Assembly: GCA_019308645.1 (NCBI GenBank) | Contig: JAFDHR010000270.1 | Span: 1 to 7,055 of the forward strand | Length of the DNA stretch: 7,055 bases | From: Deltaproteobacteria bacterium | GTDB taxonomy: Bacteria > Desulfobacterota > DSM-4660 > Desulfatiglandales > B25-G16 | Reading direction: 5' to 3' | Shown here: positions 1-5,699 of the stretch, piece after piece | Layout of the letters: each line of letters opens with the position of its first letter | How positions within the stretch are numbered: position 1 is the stretch's first letter | Position numbers and translations under genes: made by a program | The notes under the pieces: generated by a model | The model's input: the letters and a program-made list of their open reading frames with translations, nothing else | The model's database searches: none | Told to the model about the DNA's origin: nothing

Positions 1-56
1 CGTGGATCTATCTCTGAGTCAAGATCTGTTCCTATTGAACTCACCGCTATTTTCAT
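1..56 (-). CDS. NifX/NifB-like FeMo-cofactor biosynthesis family protein, N-terminal fragment
   Basis: Reading leftwards from the ATG at 56, the gene begins MKIAVSSIGTDLDSEIDP and runs off the left edge after 18 complete codons. This matches the opening strand and turn of the small dinitrogenase iron-molybdenum cofactor biosynthesis family (Nitro_FeMo-Co), which typically starts MKIAxSSxGxDLDSxVDPRFGR. Members are about 100-120 residues and often stand alone in anaerobes with no nif cluster, so nitrogen fixation should not be inferred. The start is well supported: an AGGAGA Shine-Dalgarno sequence lies at 70-65 on the minus strand, 8 nt before the ATG. Further upstream, TGTGATAAT (89-81) could be an extended -10 box, but it has no convincing -35. 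The identification rests on 18 residues and is therefore moderate. Confidence 0.68.
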   Translation of the reverse strand, partial: MKIAVSSIGTDLDSEIDP

Positions 57-147
57 CGATTATGTCTCCTTTTTTTAAAAATTATCACAGACAAATAGTA
101 AAAAAATGTGTCCTTTTTCCAGACTTCGATTTTTATAATGTTTTAAA

Positions 148-312
148 TTTGATGGTCTCGTAAAAAGTCGGATTTAATGAATGCGTCATTTCGACCAGAG
201 GGAGAAATCTGACTTGCGACAGCAAGTCATCCTGAGCAAAGCGAAGGATCTTGTTACATGACTCATTGAGATCCCTCGATTCTCTCGGGACGATGCTTCG
301 CATCGGATTTCT
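148..312. repeat. Mosaic intergenic repeat with nested hairpins
   Basis: This is a non-coding element between the NifX-like gene and the 3' end of uvrC. It opens with a 22-nt block (148-169, core TCTCGTAAAAAGTC) that recurs at 5636-5657 with one mismatch. It continues with GTCATTTCGACC and AGGGAGAAATCT, then TCATCCTGAG and GCGAAGGATCTTG, sequences I remember as common intergenic repeats in several environmental bacterial lineages. The right part is highly foldable: AGAAATC (203-209) pairs with GATTTCT (306-312). Inside lie GACTTGC/GCAAGTC (211-217/222-228), ATCCT/AGGAT (229-233/245-249), GGATCT/AGATCC (246-251/269-274) and CGATGC/GCATCG (291-296/300-305). No T-run follows on either strand, so it is not a classic terminator, although it could protect transcript ends. 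Confidence 0.6.
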
Positions 313-355
313 ATTTATAACATGTAAAATGTGGTAACTACTCTTGAAAGACTCT

Positions 356-2158
356 CTATGGGCGTTTCATGTTAAAATATTCAAAGATATTTTTAGCTAT
401 TACATGACTGATTCCTGGGGCTCCCTCCAGCTCTGCAACCTTTGCCTTGGATATAGATTGAAAATCTCCTAGACATTTGAGCAATACCTTTTTCCTTTTT
501 TCTCCTATGCCAGGAATTATGTCGAGCTCAGACCCTGTTAACCGTTTTTTTCTCCTTTTGCGATGATAACTTATAGCTCTCCTGTGTGTCTCATCCCTGA
601 TGCGCATAAGCAGAGAGAGCACTGGATGATTACGGGAAAGGATAAGAGGGTTTTTTCTGTTTGGTAAATATATCTTATCGATGGCACCTGGTTTTCCTTT
701 ATCAGCCTTTGCGATAGATATAGCCTCTGGTGGGGACATAAGGTCAAATACATCTATAGTTTTCAGCACTACAGAGAGATGCCCCTTCCCTCCATCTATC
801 AGAAATAGGTCAGGTTGTGTGCCCTTTTTCAGCCTTCTTTTAACTACCTCTGCAATCATGGAATAATCGTCTATTCCCTTTACCTCTTTTATCCTGTAAT
901 TACGATACGCAGACTTTCGCGGTAGGCCTTCAACAAAGGTTACTAAAGAAGCGACAGCGAGATCACCTTTCAGATTGGATATATCTATTCCTTCTATGTG
1001 GTCAGGCCTTCGTTTAAGTTTAAGCACGAATCTCGCTTCGTCAAGGGGGGCATGGTGGTCAATTTTTTGCCGTTTTAAAAGGATATTTTTCGCATTTATC
1101 ATGGCCATATTGACAAGTTTTTTCTTATCTCCCCTCGCGGGAACAGAGATAGAAATTTTTTTTCCAGCCTTCCCGGTTAGCCATGCAGAGATTAAATACT
1201 TATCATTTATTGCATCAGATAGAATGATATCAGGAGGGATAAATTCTTTATCACTATAGTATTGTTTCAGGAAGGCCTCGAGTACTTCGCCTGGACTTTC
1301 CCATTTATAATTTATGACATAATTTTTACTTCCAACCATATAACCACTGCGCACCAAGAGCATTACAATCCCTGCATCGTTACCATGGCACGCGAGTCCT
1401 ATGATATCTTGATCCTTCATTCCTACAGAGACCATAGTTTGACGTTCCACTGTTTTTTCAACAGCCCTGATTTGATCTCTTATCCTGGCAGACTTTTCAA
1501 AATTAAGTTCCTTTGCGGCCTTCTGCATCATTTTCCTTAATGTTGATATCAATTCTTTGCTGCGCCCTTCTAAAAATAACTTGACCTGATCCACTATCTC
1601 TTGATAATCCTCTACACTTACATCAAAGCAACATGGCGCAAGGCATCTACCTAATTGATAATTTAGACATGGTCTTGATCTCTTGGGGATTTCCTTTGTG
1701 GTGCATTTTCGTAAAGGAAAAATAGGCCCTATCAGGCGTAAGGTAGAACGGACTGCTGAAGCGGATGTAAAAGGACCGAAATAAAGCGCTCCATCATTTT
1801 TCATCCTTCTTACAATAATCAAGCGAGGATACCTGTTATTGATATCCAGCTTAAGGAGGGGATAATTAGCATCATCCTTTAACATTACATTATATTTGGG
1901 TCGATACTTCTTTATAAGATTTCCTTCGAGTATCAATGCCTCTTTTTCTGTTGCGGTTTCAATATGGTCTATCTTGTGGGCACTCTTAAGAAGGAGAGAT
2001 AATTTATGGGGCTGATTACTGCCCTTGCTGAAGTAGGAATAGATACGTTTATTCAAGTTTTTGGCCTTGCCAATATAAAGTATTTTCCCCGATTTATCCT
2101 TAAAGAGATAAACCCCTGATCCTTGAGGAATATTTTTTGGGATATCACTACTCAGCAT
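356..2158 (-). CDS. uvrC: UvrABC excinuclease subunit C
   Basis: UvrC makes both the 3' and 5' incisions around bulky DNA lesions after UvrB loading, in cytoplasmic nucleotide excision repair. The 600-residue protein has normal family length and every domain. The GIY-YIG nuclease is at about 10-90, with GVY 15-17, YIG 28-30, R38 and the catalytic glutamate E78. Four cysteines spaced as in UvrC iron-sulfur proteins follow (C152, C164, C172, C176; C-x11-C-x7-C-x3-C). The UVR helical hairpin that contacts UvrB is at about 200-235. The RNase H-like endonuclease domain carries D392 (GIDISN), D431 (DDYSM), D455 (LIDGGKG) and H525 (DETHRRAI). Tandem helix-hairpin-helix motifs occupy about 545-595, including IPGIGEKRKK and APGISHVIAKN. 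The start at 2158 has only a weak GAGAG ribosome site 6 nt upstream. The gene is divergent from hisD and appears monocistronic here. It looks fully functional. Confidence 0.98.
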   Translation of the reverse strand: MLSSDIPKNIPQGSGVYLFKDKSGKILYIGKAKNLNKRIYSYFSKGSNQPHKLSLLLKSAHKIDHIETATEKEALILEGNLIKKYRPKYNVMLKDDANYPLLKLDINNRYPRLIIVRRMKNDGALYFGPFTSASAVRSTLRLIGPIFPLRKCTTKEIPKRSRPCLNYQLGRCLAPCCFDVSVEDYQEIVDQVKLFLEGRSKELISTLRKMMQKAAKELNFEKSARIRDQIRAVEKTVERQTMVSVGMKDQDIIGLACHGNDAGIVMLLVRSGYMVGSKNYVINYKWESPGEVLEAFLKQYYSDKEFIPPDIILSDAINDKYLISAWLTGKAGKKISISVPARGDKKKLVNMAMINAKNILLKRQKIDHHAPLDEARFVLKLKRRPDHIEGIDISNLKGDLAVASLVTFVEGLPRKSAYRNYRIKEVKGIDDYSMIAEVVKRRLKKGTQPDLFLIDGGKGHLSVVLKTIDVFDLMSPPEAISIAKADKGKPGAIDKIYLPNRKNPLILSRNHPVLSLLMRIRDETHRRAISYHRKRRKKRLTGSELDIIPGIGEKRKKVLLKCLGDFQSISKAKVAELEGAPGISHVIAKNIFEYFNMKRP

Positions 2159-2313
2159 TGCTAACTCTCATCATTGATCAGCTAAATCATTGAATGGTAA
2201 AATTTTGAGTGGCCTGGCTTTTTGCTCCCCAACTACTCGATGATTTTAATAAGAAGTTTGATTTTACCACAGACATCGGACTATCATTATTGGGATATAA
2301 AAGTTACTACTAA

Positions 2314-2371
2314 GGTTCAAAGTTCAGGGGTTCACGCCTGCCTTCCGGCGGGCAGGCTAGAACCGTGAACC
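2314..2371. repeat. Heptamer-like repeats leading into a GC-rich cruciform element
   Basis: The left part (2314-2334) holds three degenerate copies of a GTTCA unit: GGTTCAA, AGTTCAG and GGGTTCA. The third copy forms the left arm of an inverted repeat, GGTTCACG (2329-2336) with CGTGAACC (2364-2371). Inside is a second hairpin, GCCTGCC (2336-2342) with GGCAGGC (2351-2357), around a loop containing TTCCGGCG. The block is much more GC-rich than its surroundings. Its right end lies 42 nt before the proposed hisD -35 box, so it could end stray transcription or be a mobile repeat unit. No T-run follows on the plus strand. The rest of the 2159-2536 intergenic region shows no open reading frame with a credible ribosome site. 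Confidence 0.55.
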
Positions 2372-2412
2372 TGGCAACCTGCGTAGCTACAAACTATATT
2401 ATAGTATAATCC

Positions 2413-2441
2413 TTAACAGAATATGTAACAAAAGATATTTT
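2413..2441 (+). promoter_or_regulatory. Candidate sigma70-type promoter for hisD
   Basis: TTAACA (2413-2418) matches the -35 consensus at five of six positions. It is followed after exactly 17 nt by TATTTT (2436-2441), a four-of-six match to the -10 box, in an AT-rich stretch. Transcription would start near 2448, giving a leader of about 90 nt before the hisD ATG. A second TATAAT at 2405-2410 has no matching -35 at the right distance and sits partly in a 13-nt palindrome (2393-2405). The call rests on sequence pattern only, and AT-rich DNA yields such matches by chance. Confidence 0.38.
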
Positions 2442-2536
2442 ATTTCTATTTAGATGAAAAATTAATAAAAAGTAGATGGTGGGTGTGGTCTGCGGCGGAG
2501 TAAAACAAATAACAAAAAATAGTAGGAGATTTAAAG

Positions 2537-3829
2537 ATGATTTTAAAACCAGAGAAGATAGATAACCTAAGACCTGATCAATATCGCATCATTATGAAAA
2601 GATCCAGTGAAGACATTGACTCCATTTATGAAGAGGTAAGGAAGATTGTGCTGGATGTCAGGGATAATGGCGATCAGGTATCCCTTGATCATTACAAAAA
2701 ATATAAACATGATCTTACCTTAAATGACTTGGTGGTAAAAAAGGAAGAGGTTGAAGGGGCCTATCGAAATGTTGATTCAAAGGTAATTGATGCCCTAAAG
2801 TTTGCCTCAGACAATATAGTTAAGTTCCATCGTGCCCAGATGGAGAGAGAGATGTGGATGATTGAGATTGCCGATGGGATTTTAGCTGGACGGATGACCA
2901 CACCGTTAGAAAGAGTTGGCGCATACATACCTGGTAGAAGAGCCGTGTATCCAAGTTCTATCCTGATGACAATTTTACCTGCAAAAATAGCCGGCGTTAA
3001 GGAAATTGTTGCCTGCACCCCTCCGGATCAGGGTATGATCATAAATCCTTCCATCATAGTTGCTGCAGATATAGCTGGCTCAACAAAAATTTTTAAGGTC
3101 GGCGGGCCATGGGGCATTGCCTCGATGGCCTATGGCACCAGGACTATTCCTAAAGTAGATAAAATAGTTGGCCCCGGAAACAAATATGTTACTGCTGCAA
3201 AGATTATGGTATTTGGGCAGGTAGGTATAGACTCCCCTGCTGGACCAAGTGAAGGGATGATTATTGCAGACAAAACAGGAAATGCAGATTTCATTACAAT
3301 AGATCTTTTATCCCAGTCAGAGCATGATCCAGATGCCGCATCCATCCTTGTGACAACTTCAGAGGAACTTGCATTTAAGGTCGCAAATAAAATAAACAAA
3401 GAACTGCCCAAACTACCTCGGAATGAAATCATTACCTCATCGCTTACCAAACATTCCTATATCCTGATCGCGCGGGATATAGGACAGGCCATTGATTTTG
3501 TTAATGAGTATGCTCCAGAGCATCTGGAGATAATGACTGAAGAGCCTTTTGTTACCCTAAGGAAAATTAAAAATGCAGGATCTATATTTATGGGGCCGTT
3601 TTCCCCTATTCCTGTAGGTGATTATGCCTCTGGCACAAATCATGTTTTGCCCACAGGTCAGACAGCGCGGATGTTTTCAGGTTTATCTGTAGACGATTTT
3701 ATAAAGAAACCAACCTTTCAGTATCTTAGCAAGGATGGACTTGCATCTCTAAAAGATACGGTAGTTACCTTAGCTGAAGCAGAAGGTCTTCCTATTCACG
3801 CAAGAACAATCTTAGAGAGATTTAAATAG
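2537..3829 (+). CDS. hisD: Histidinol dehydrogenase family protein
   Basis: The family performs the last two steps of histidine synthesis, oxidising L-histidinol to L-histidine with two NAD+ and a bound zinc. The 430-residue length is normal. Aligned by eye to the E. coli enzyme, the zinc ligands are Q260, H263 (SQSEHDPDA), D362 (GDYASG) and H421. The catalytic pair is E328/H329 (APEHLE), and the further substrate residues S238 (GPSE), H369 (TNHVLPT) and E416 are all kept. At the NAD site Y130 (GAYIPG) and N215 (GPGN) are kept, but the usual GGAQA segment is GGPWG (189-193), placing W192 where NAD-binding Gln188 stands in E. coli. A good AGGAG (2524-2528) lies 8 nt before the ATG. No other his genes are present. 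HisD relatives acting on other alcohols exist (for example the sulfopropanediol dehydrogenase HpsN), but retention of the histidinol-binding set favours true HisD. Confidence 0.88.
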   Translation: MILKPEKIDNLRPDQYRIIMKRSSEDIDSIYEEVRKIVLDVRDNGDQVSLDHYKKYKHDLTLNDLVVKKEEVEGAYRNVDSKVIDALKFASDNIVKFHRAQMEREMWMIEIADGILAGRMTTPLERVGAYIPGRRAVYPSSILMTILPAKIAGVKEIVACTPPDQGMIINPSIIVAADIAGSTKIFKVGGPWGIASMAYGTRTIPKVDKIVGPGNKYVTAAKIMVFGQVGIDSPAGPSEGMIIADKTGNADFITIDLLSQSEHDPDAASILVTTSEELAFKVANKINKELPKLPRNEIITSSLTKHSYILIARDIGQAIDFVNEYAPEHLEIMTEEPFVTLRKIKNAGSIFMGPFSPIPVGDYASGTNHVLPTGQTARMFSGLSVDDFIKKPTFQYLSKDGLASLKDTVVTLAEAEGLPIHARTILERFK

Positions 3830-3844
3830 TTGAAAGTTGAAAGT
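3829..3844. repeat. GTTGAAA heptamer tandem repeat
   Basis: Two perfect GTTGAAA units followed by GT begin on the last base of the hisD stop codon. They belong to the same degenerate heptamer family (AGTTNAA, either strand) as the copies at 2314-2334 and 5623-5638. All three copies lie in intergenic space beside gene ends. Confidence 0.5.
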
Positions 3845-3860
3845 GCTAACATTGAAAGGT

Positions 3861-4029
3861 ATGGGTATGAGTGACAATAATAATTCGCGAAAGAGCTTGA
3901 AGAATGGGCGAGAAGGTTTGCTGCAGAAATCATGCATTTGTCTTCGAGAATGCCGAATACTTCTGAAGAAATTGTAATTTGTAAATTATTAAATCCAGTA
4001 CTTTGTTTGGCTCTAATTTTAAGGCATTC
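3861..4029 (+). pseudogene. Decayed four-helix-bundle (S23/23S rRNA IVS-type) protein gene
   Basis: Three frames together recreate the N-terminal half of the small four-helix-bundle family (S23, 23S rRNA intervening-sequence type), normally about 120 residues. From the ATG at 3861 the first frame gives MGMSDNNNSRK. A second frame from about 3890 gives KELEEWARRFAAEIMHL and then SSRMPNTSEEIVICKLL. This resembles the family pattern of a charged start, an FAxxIxxL helix, a LPxT turn and VIGxQLL. A third frame from 3994 gives SSTLFGSNFKA, which fits the hallmark RSGTSVGxNxRxA segment. The second half of the gene is missing: after about 4029 only AT-rich sequence remains. Read straight from the ATG, the product would be a meaningless 38-residue peptide. 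The order and spacing of the three pieces make chance unlikely, but the match is by eye. Confidence 0.62.
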
Positions 4030-4159
4030 CCTATGTTTAAACTTTAGACATTTTAGGCACTTATAACTTTAAGTACTTTTTTTATTGAATTATGGCTGTT
4101 CATGTAATAAATGGATAGATCATTTTAGATAATTGGACAAAAACTTAAGGAGGTAAAAG

Positions 4160-4567
4160 ATGGGTATTATTAAAGGTTATGACATGCCTGACGAGCTTTA
4201 TTATCATGAAGAGCACAGTTGGGCGAGAGTGGAAGATAACAGGGTTACCGTGGGTGATATAGTATTTGTGGACGTCCCTGAGGAGGAAGATGAGGTTGAG
4301 CAGGGAGAGGTTTGCGGTAAGATTCAATCAAGGAAGTGGATCGGCAAACTCTGCGCACCTGTCTCTGGAGAAATCGTTGAGATTAATGAGGAATTAGAGG
4401 ATGATACCAGCCTTATAAATCAGGATCCCTACGGAAAAGGATGGATTTTGGTTATCGAGGCGACAGATTTGGAAAATGAGCTAACCAATCTTATGCATGG
4501 GGATTCCATCCTTCCTTTTATAGATCAAGAGATACAACGTACTGAGGAAGAAAGAGCAAAAGATTAA
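4160..4567 (+). CDS. GcvH/LbpA-like lipoyl carrier protein
   Basis: This is a small lipoylated carrier of the GcvH fold, 135 residues. Recognisable parts are YYHEEHSWARVED (14-26), DIVFVDVPEEEDEVEQGE (33-50), the lipoylation site QSRKWIGKL with acceptor lysine K59, the strand-turn APVSGEIVEINEELEDD, and NQDPYGKGWI. An acidic, charged C-terminal tail follows. Compared with GcvH, the helix segment between TVG and D(I/V)VFV (about 10 residues, ITxxAQxxLG) is absent, so G32 joins D33 directly. The lysine context, with K-W-I-G instead of E-S-V-K-A, resembles LbpA-type carriers of sHdr systems more than glycine cleavage H protein, and no gcvT or gcvP is present. The start is fixed by a strong AAGGAGGT (4147-4154) 5 nt upstream. 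The stop overlaps the next start by one base (TAATG), implying translational coupling to the ligase. Confidence 0.82.
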   Translation: MGIIKGYDMPDELYYHEEHSWARVEDNRVTVGDIVFVDVPEEEDEVEQGEVCGKIQSRKWIGKLCAPVSGEIVEINEELEDDTSLINQDPYGKGWILVIEATDLENELTNLMHGDSILPFIDQEIQRTEEERAKD

Positions 4568-5064
4568 TGTATCCATGGAGGCTGTTTAAAGATACCATAA
4601 ATCCTGTTTCAACAGCTTTGGGACTGTCTATTGACGATATACTCCCCCTATCTTTATCCCGGCATGGCTCTCCGCCAATACTTCACCTTTATATATTTAA
4701 ACCCTCGGCTATTGTTGGCAAATACCAGGATATAGAGGCCGCTCTGAGACTTGATAGGTGCAGCAATAGAGGAGTTGAATATAACCGCAGAAGCACTGGC
4801 GGCGGTACAGTGATAATGGGCCCAAAGGTGGTCGCTCTTGGCCTAAGCATTGATATCGACCAACCTGGTTTAAAGAAAGGAATCGGAGGGATATTTGAAT
4901 CCCTTAGCGCTGTCTTGATAAAGGCGCTGCAGGATCTGGGGGTTGATGCCGGGTTCAGGCCCAAGAATGACCTCGAGGTAGATGGGAAAAAGATAGCAGG
5001 CCTTTCTGCGACCCTCGAGACAGAAAAGGCGATTTTATTCCATGCCTTTAAAGCTGTACGATAA
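4567..5064 (+). CDS. Lipoate-protein ligase, N-terminal catalytic part (gene broken by frameshift)
   Basis: The enzyme activates lipoate or octanoate with ATP and transfers it to the carrier lysine. This 165-residue piece holds the core of the LplA/biotin-ligase-like fold: HLYIFKPSAIVGKYQD (40-55), the nucleotide and lipoyl loop RRSTGGGTVIMG (74-85), RPKNDLEVDGKKIAG (131-145) with catalytic-type lysine K142, and ILFHA (156-160). The STGGGTVIMGPKVVALG run recalls the sLpl(AB) ligases encoded beside LbpA carriers. It then leaves family register, reads FKAVR and stops. The rest of the catalytic domain and the LplB domain lie in the +1 frame from 5042. It starts on the TAATG overlap with the carrier gene; a GAGGAAG at 4544-4550 is 16 nt upstream, so reinitiation is likely. 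Alone it lacks residues needed to finish the catalytic domain, so activity is doubtful. Confidence 0.8.
   Translation: MYPWRLFKDTINPVSTALGLSIDDILPLSLSRHGSPPILHLYIFKPSAIVGKYQDIEAALRLDRCSNRGVEYNRRSTGGGTVIMGPKVVALGLSIDIDQPGLKKGIGGIFESLSAVLIKALQDLGVDAGFRPKNDLEVDGKKIAGLSATLETEKAILFHAFKAVR
5033..5052 (+). other. Frameshift/deletion junction in the ligase gene
   Basis: Up to the CATGCC at 5041-5046 the first frame reads ILFHA, which in LplA proteins is followed by S/T-LLxxxDL and a further helix. The +1 frame resumes at ATGCCTTTA (5042) as MPLKLYDKG, equivalent to E. coli KKKLAAKG about 17 residues later. About 47 or 50 nt (a number equal to 2 modulo 3) therefore seem to be missing. CATGCCT can be read both as His-Ala-(Ser) in the first frame and as xMet-Pro in the second, so it is a natural direct-repeat junction. 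Confidence 0.6.
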
Positions 5065-5575
5065 GGGCTATAGCTGCTTCAGTCAAAGAATAACCACCAT
5101 TACGGAGCAATTAGGTCACGATGTCGATATGGAGCGTGTTGTGCAGGCTATAGAAAACGCCTTCAGCCAGAAATTTGGTGTCACCTTTGAAAAGGATGAA
5201 CCTGACCTATGGGAGAAAAAAAACATAGAAGATCTTATCAATGCAAGGTATACGAACCCCGCTTGGATTTTTTCTCACAAACATCCCAGATCAAAGACGG
5301 GCATAGGTGAGTTCAAAACGCCTGGAGGCCTTTTGGAGATATACCTATCTCTTGCGGGGAGCACTATTGAGCATATTATTATCACAGGAGATTTTTTTTC
5401 CACCACCAAAGATATAAATCTTCTGGAATCATCCCTCAAATGGACATCGGCAAAAAGAGAAAAGATAGAGGAGCACCTCTCTGAGGCCTGGAGAGAGGAT
5501 ATGATCTATGGTGTTAATGTCTCAACCTTGACAGAGGCTATTGTAAAGGCCAAGGAAAATCTGGTGAATATCTAA
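5042..5575 (+). CDS. Lipoate-protein ligase, C-terminal part with LplB-like accessory domain
   Basis: The 177-residue frame continues the ligase. PLKLYDKGYSCFSQRITTI (2-20) matches the LplA stretch usually seen as KLxxKGxxSVRxRVTNL. A helical region to about 70 follows. The accessory LplB-like domain comes next: NPAWIFSHKHPRSK (about 72-85), then GGLLEIYLSLAGSTIEHIIITGDFF, then the helical end EEHLSEAWREDMIYGVNV. The two pieces together span 4567-5575, about 336 codons, close to the size expected for a fused LplA+LplB ligase. The ATG at 5042 is probably not a real start. The nearest purine-rich tract (AAAAGG, 5024-5029) is 12 nt away, the frame opens in mid-domain, and the break is not at the LplA/LplB boundary where natural two-gene versions split. 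It is best treated as the 3' part of a disrupted gene. Confidence 0.75.
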   Translation: MPLKLYDKGYSCFSQRITTITEQLGHDVDMERVVQAIENAFSQKFGVTFEKDEPDLWEKKNIEDLINARYTNPAWIFSHKHPRSKTGIGEFKTPGGLLEIYLSLAGSTIEHIIITGDFFSTTKDINLLESSLKWTSAKREKIEEHLSEAWREDMIYGVNVSTLTEAIVKAKENLVNI

Positions 5576-5622
5576 CAATGCCGAAAGGTGTTCACTCAGA
5601 CAATAATAAAACGTTTTAAATG

Positions 5623-5657
5623 TTTAACTTTTAACTTTGATGTTCTCGTAAAAAGTC
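5623..5657. repeat. Heptamer pair plus second copy of the TCTCGTAAAAAGTC repeat
   Basis: TTTAACT occurs twice in tandem (5623-5636). It runs into a 22-nt block (5636-5657) identical but for one base to 148-169. The shared core is TCTCGTAAAAAGTC. After this block the two copies diverge completely, so this is a partial copy of the longer element at the left end of the window. It sits in the 124-nt gap between the ligase and the radical SAM gene, where an operon would usually have little spacing, and may be a later insertion. Confidence 0.6.
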
Positions 5658-5699
5658 CTTTTACTCGCTCATGATGCCCATTTTGGCTTTGGAAAAAAG

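Noticed and set aside
571..1540. Open frames on the plus strand and one other minus-strand frame within uvrC
   Set aside because: The minus-strand uvrC explains the region with complete domains. The other frames have no family signature or ribosome site.
2393..2405. ACTATA-T-TATAGT palindrome as an operator
   Set aside because: A short AT palindrome in AT-rich intergenic DNA is expected by chance, and nothing ties it to a known regulator.
2761..3450. Minus-strand frames of 85 and 106 codons inside hisD
   Set aside because: They are shadows of a fully conserved hisD; no motif is recognisable in either.
4160..4567. Calling the carrier glycine cleavage H protein (gcvH) outright
   Set aside because: There are no gcvT or gcvP genes nearby, the ESVKA site is replaced by QSRKWIG, and the conserved AQxxLG helix is missing. 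A GcvH-fold carrier is safe; the glycine cleavage role is not.
5042..5064. The 23-nt overlap as genuine translational coupling of separate lplA and lplB genes, or as programmed frameshifting
   Set aside because: The split falls inside the catalytic domain with about 17 residues missing. No typical slippery heptamer with a downstream stem is evident, and the second ATG has no well-spaced ribosome site.
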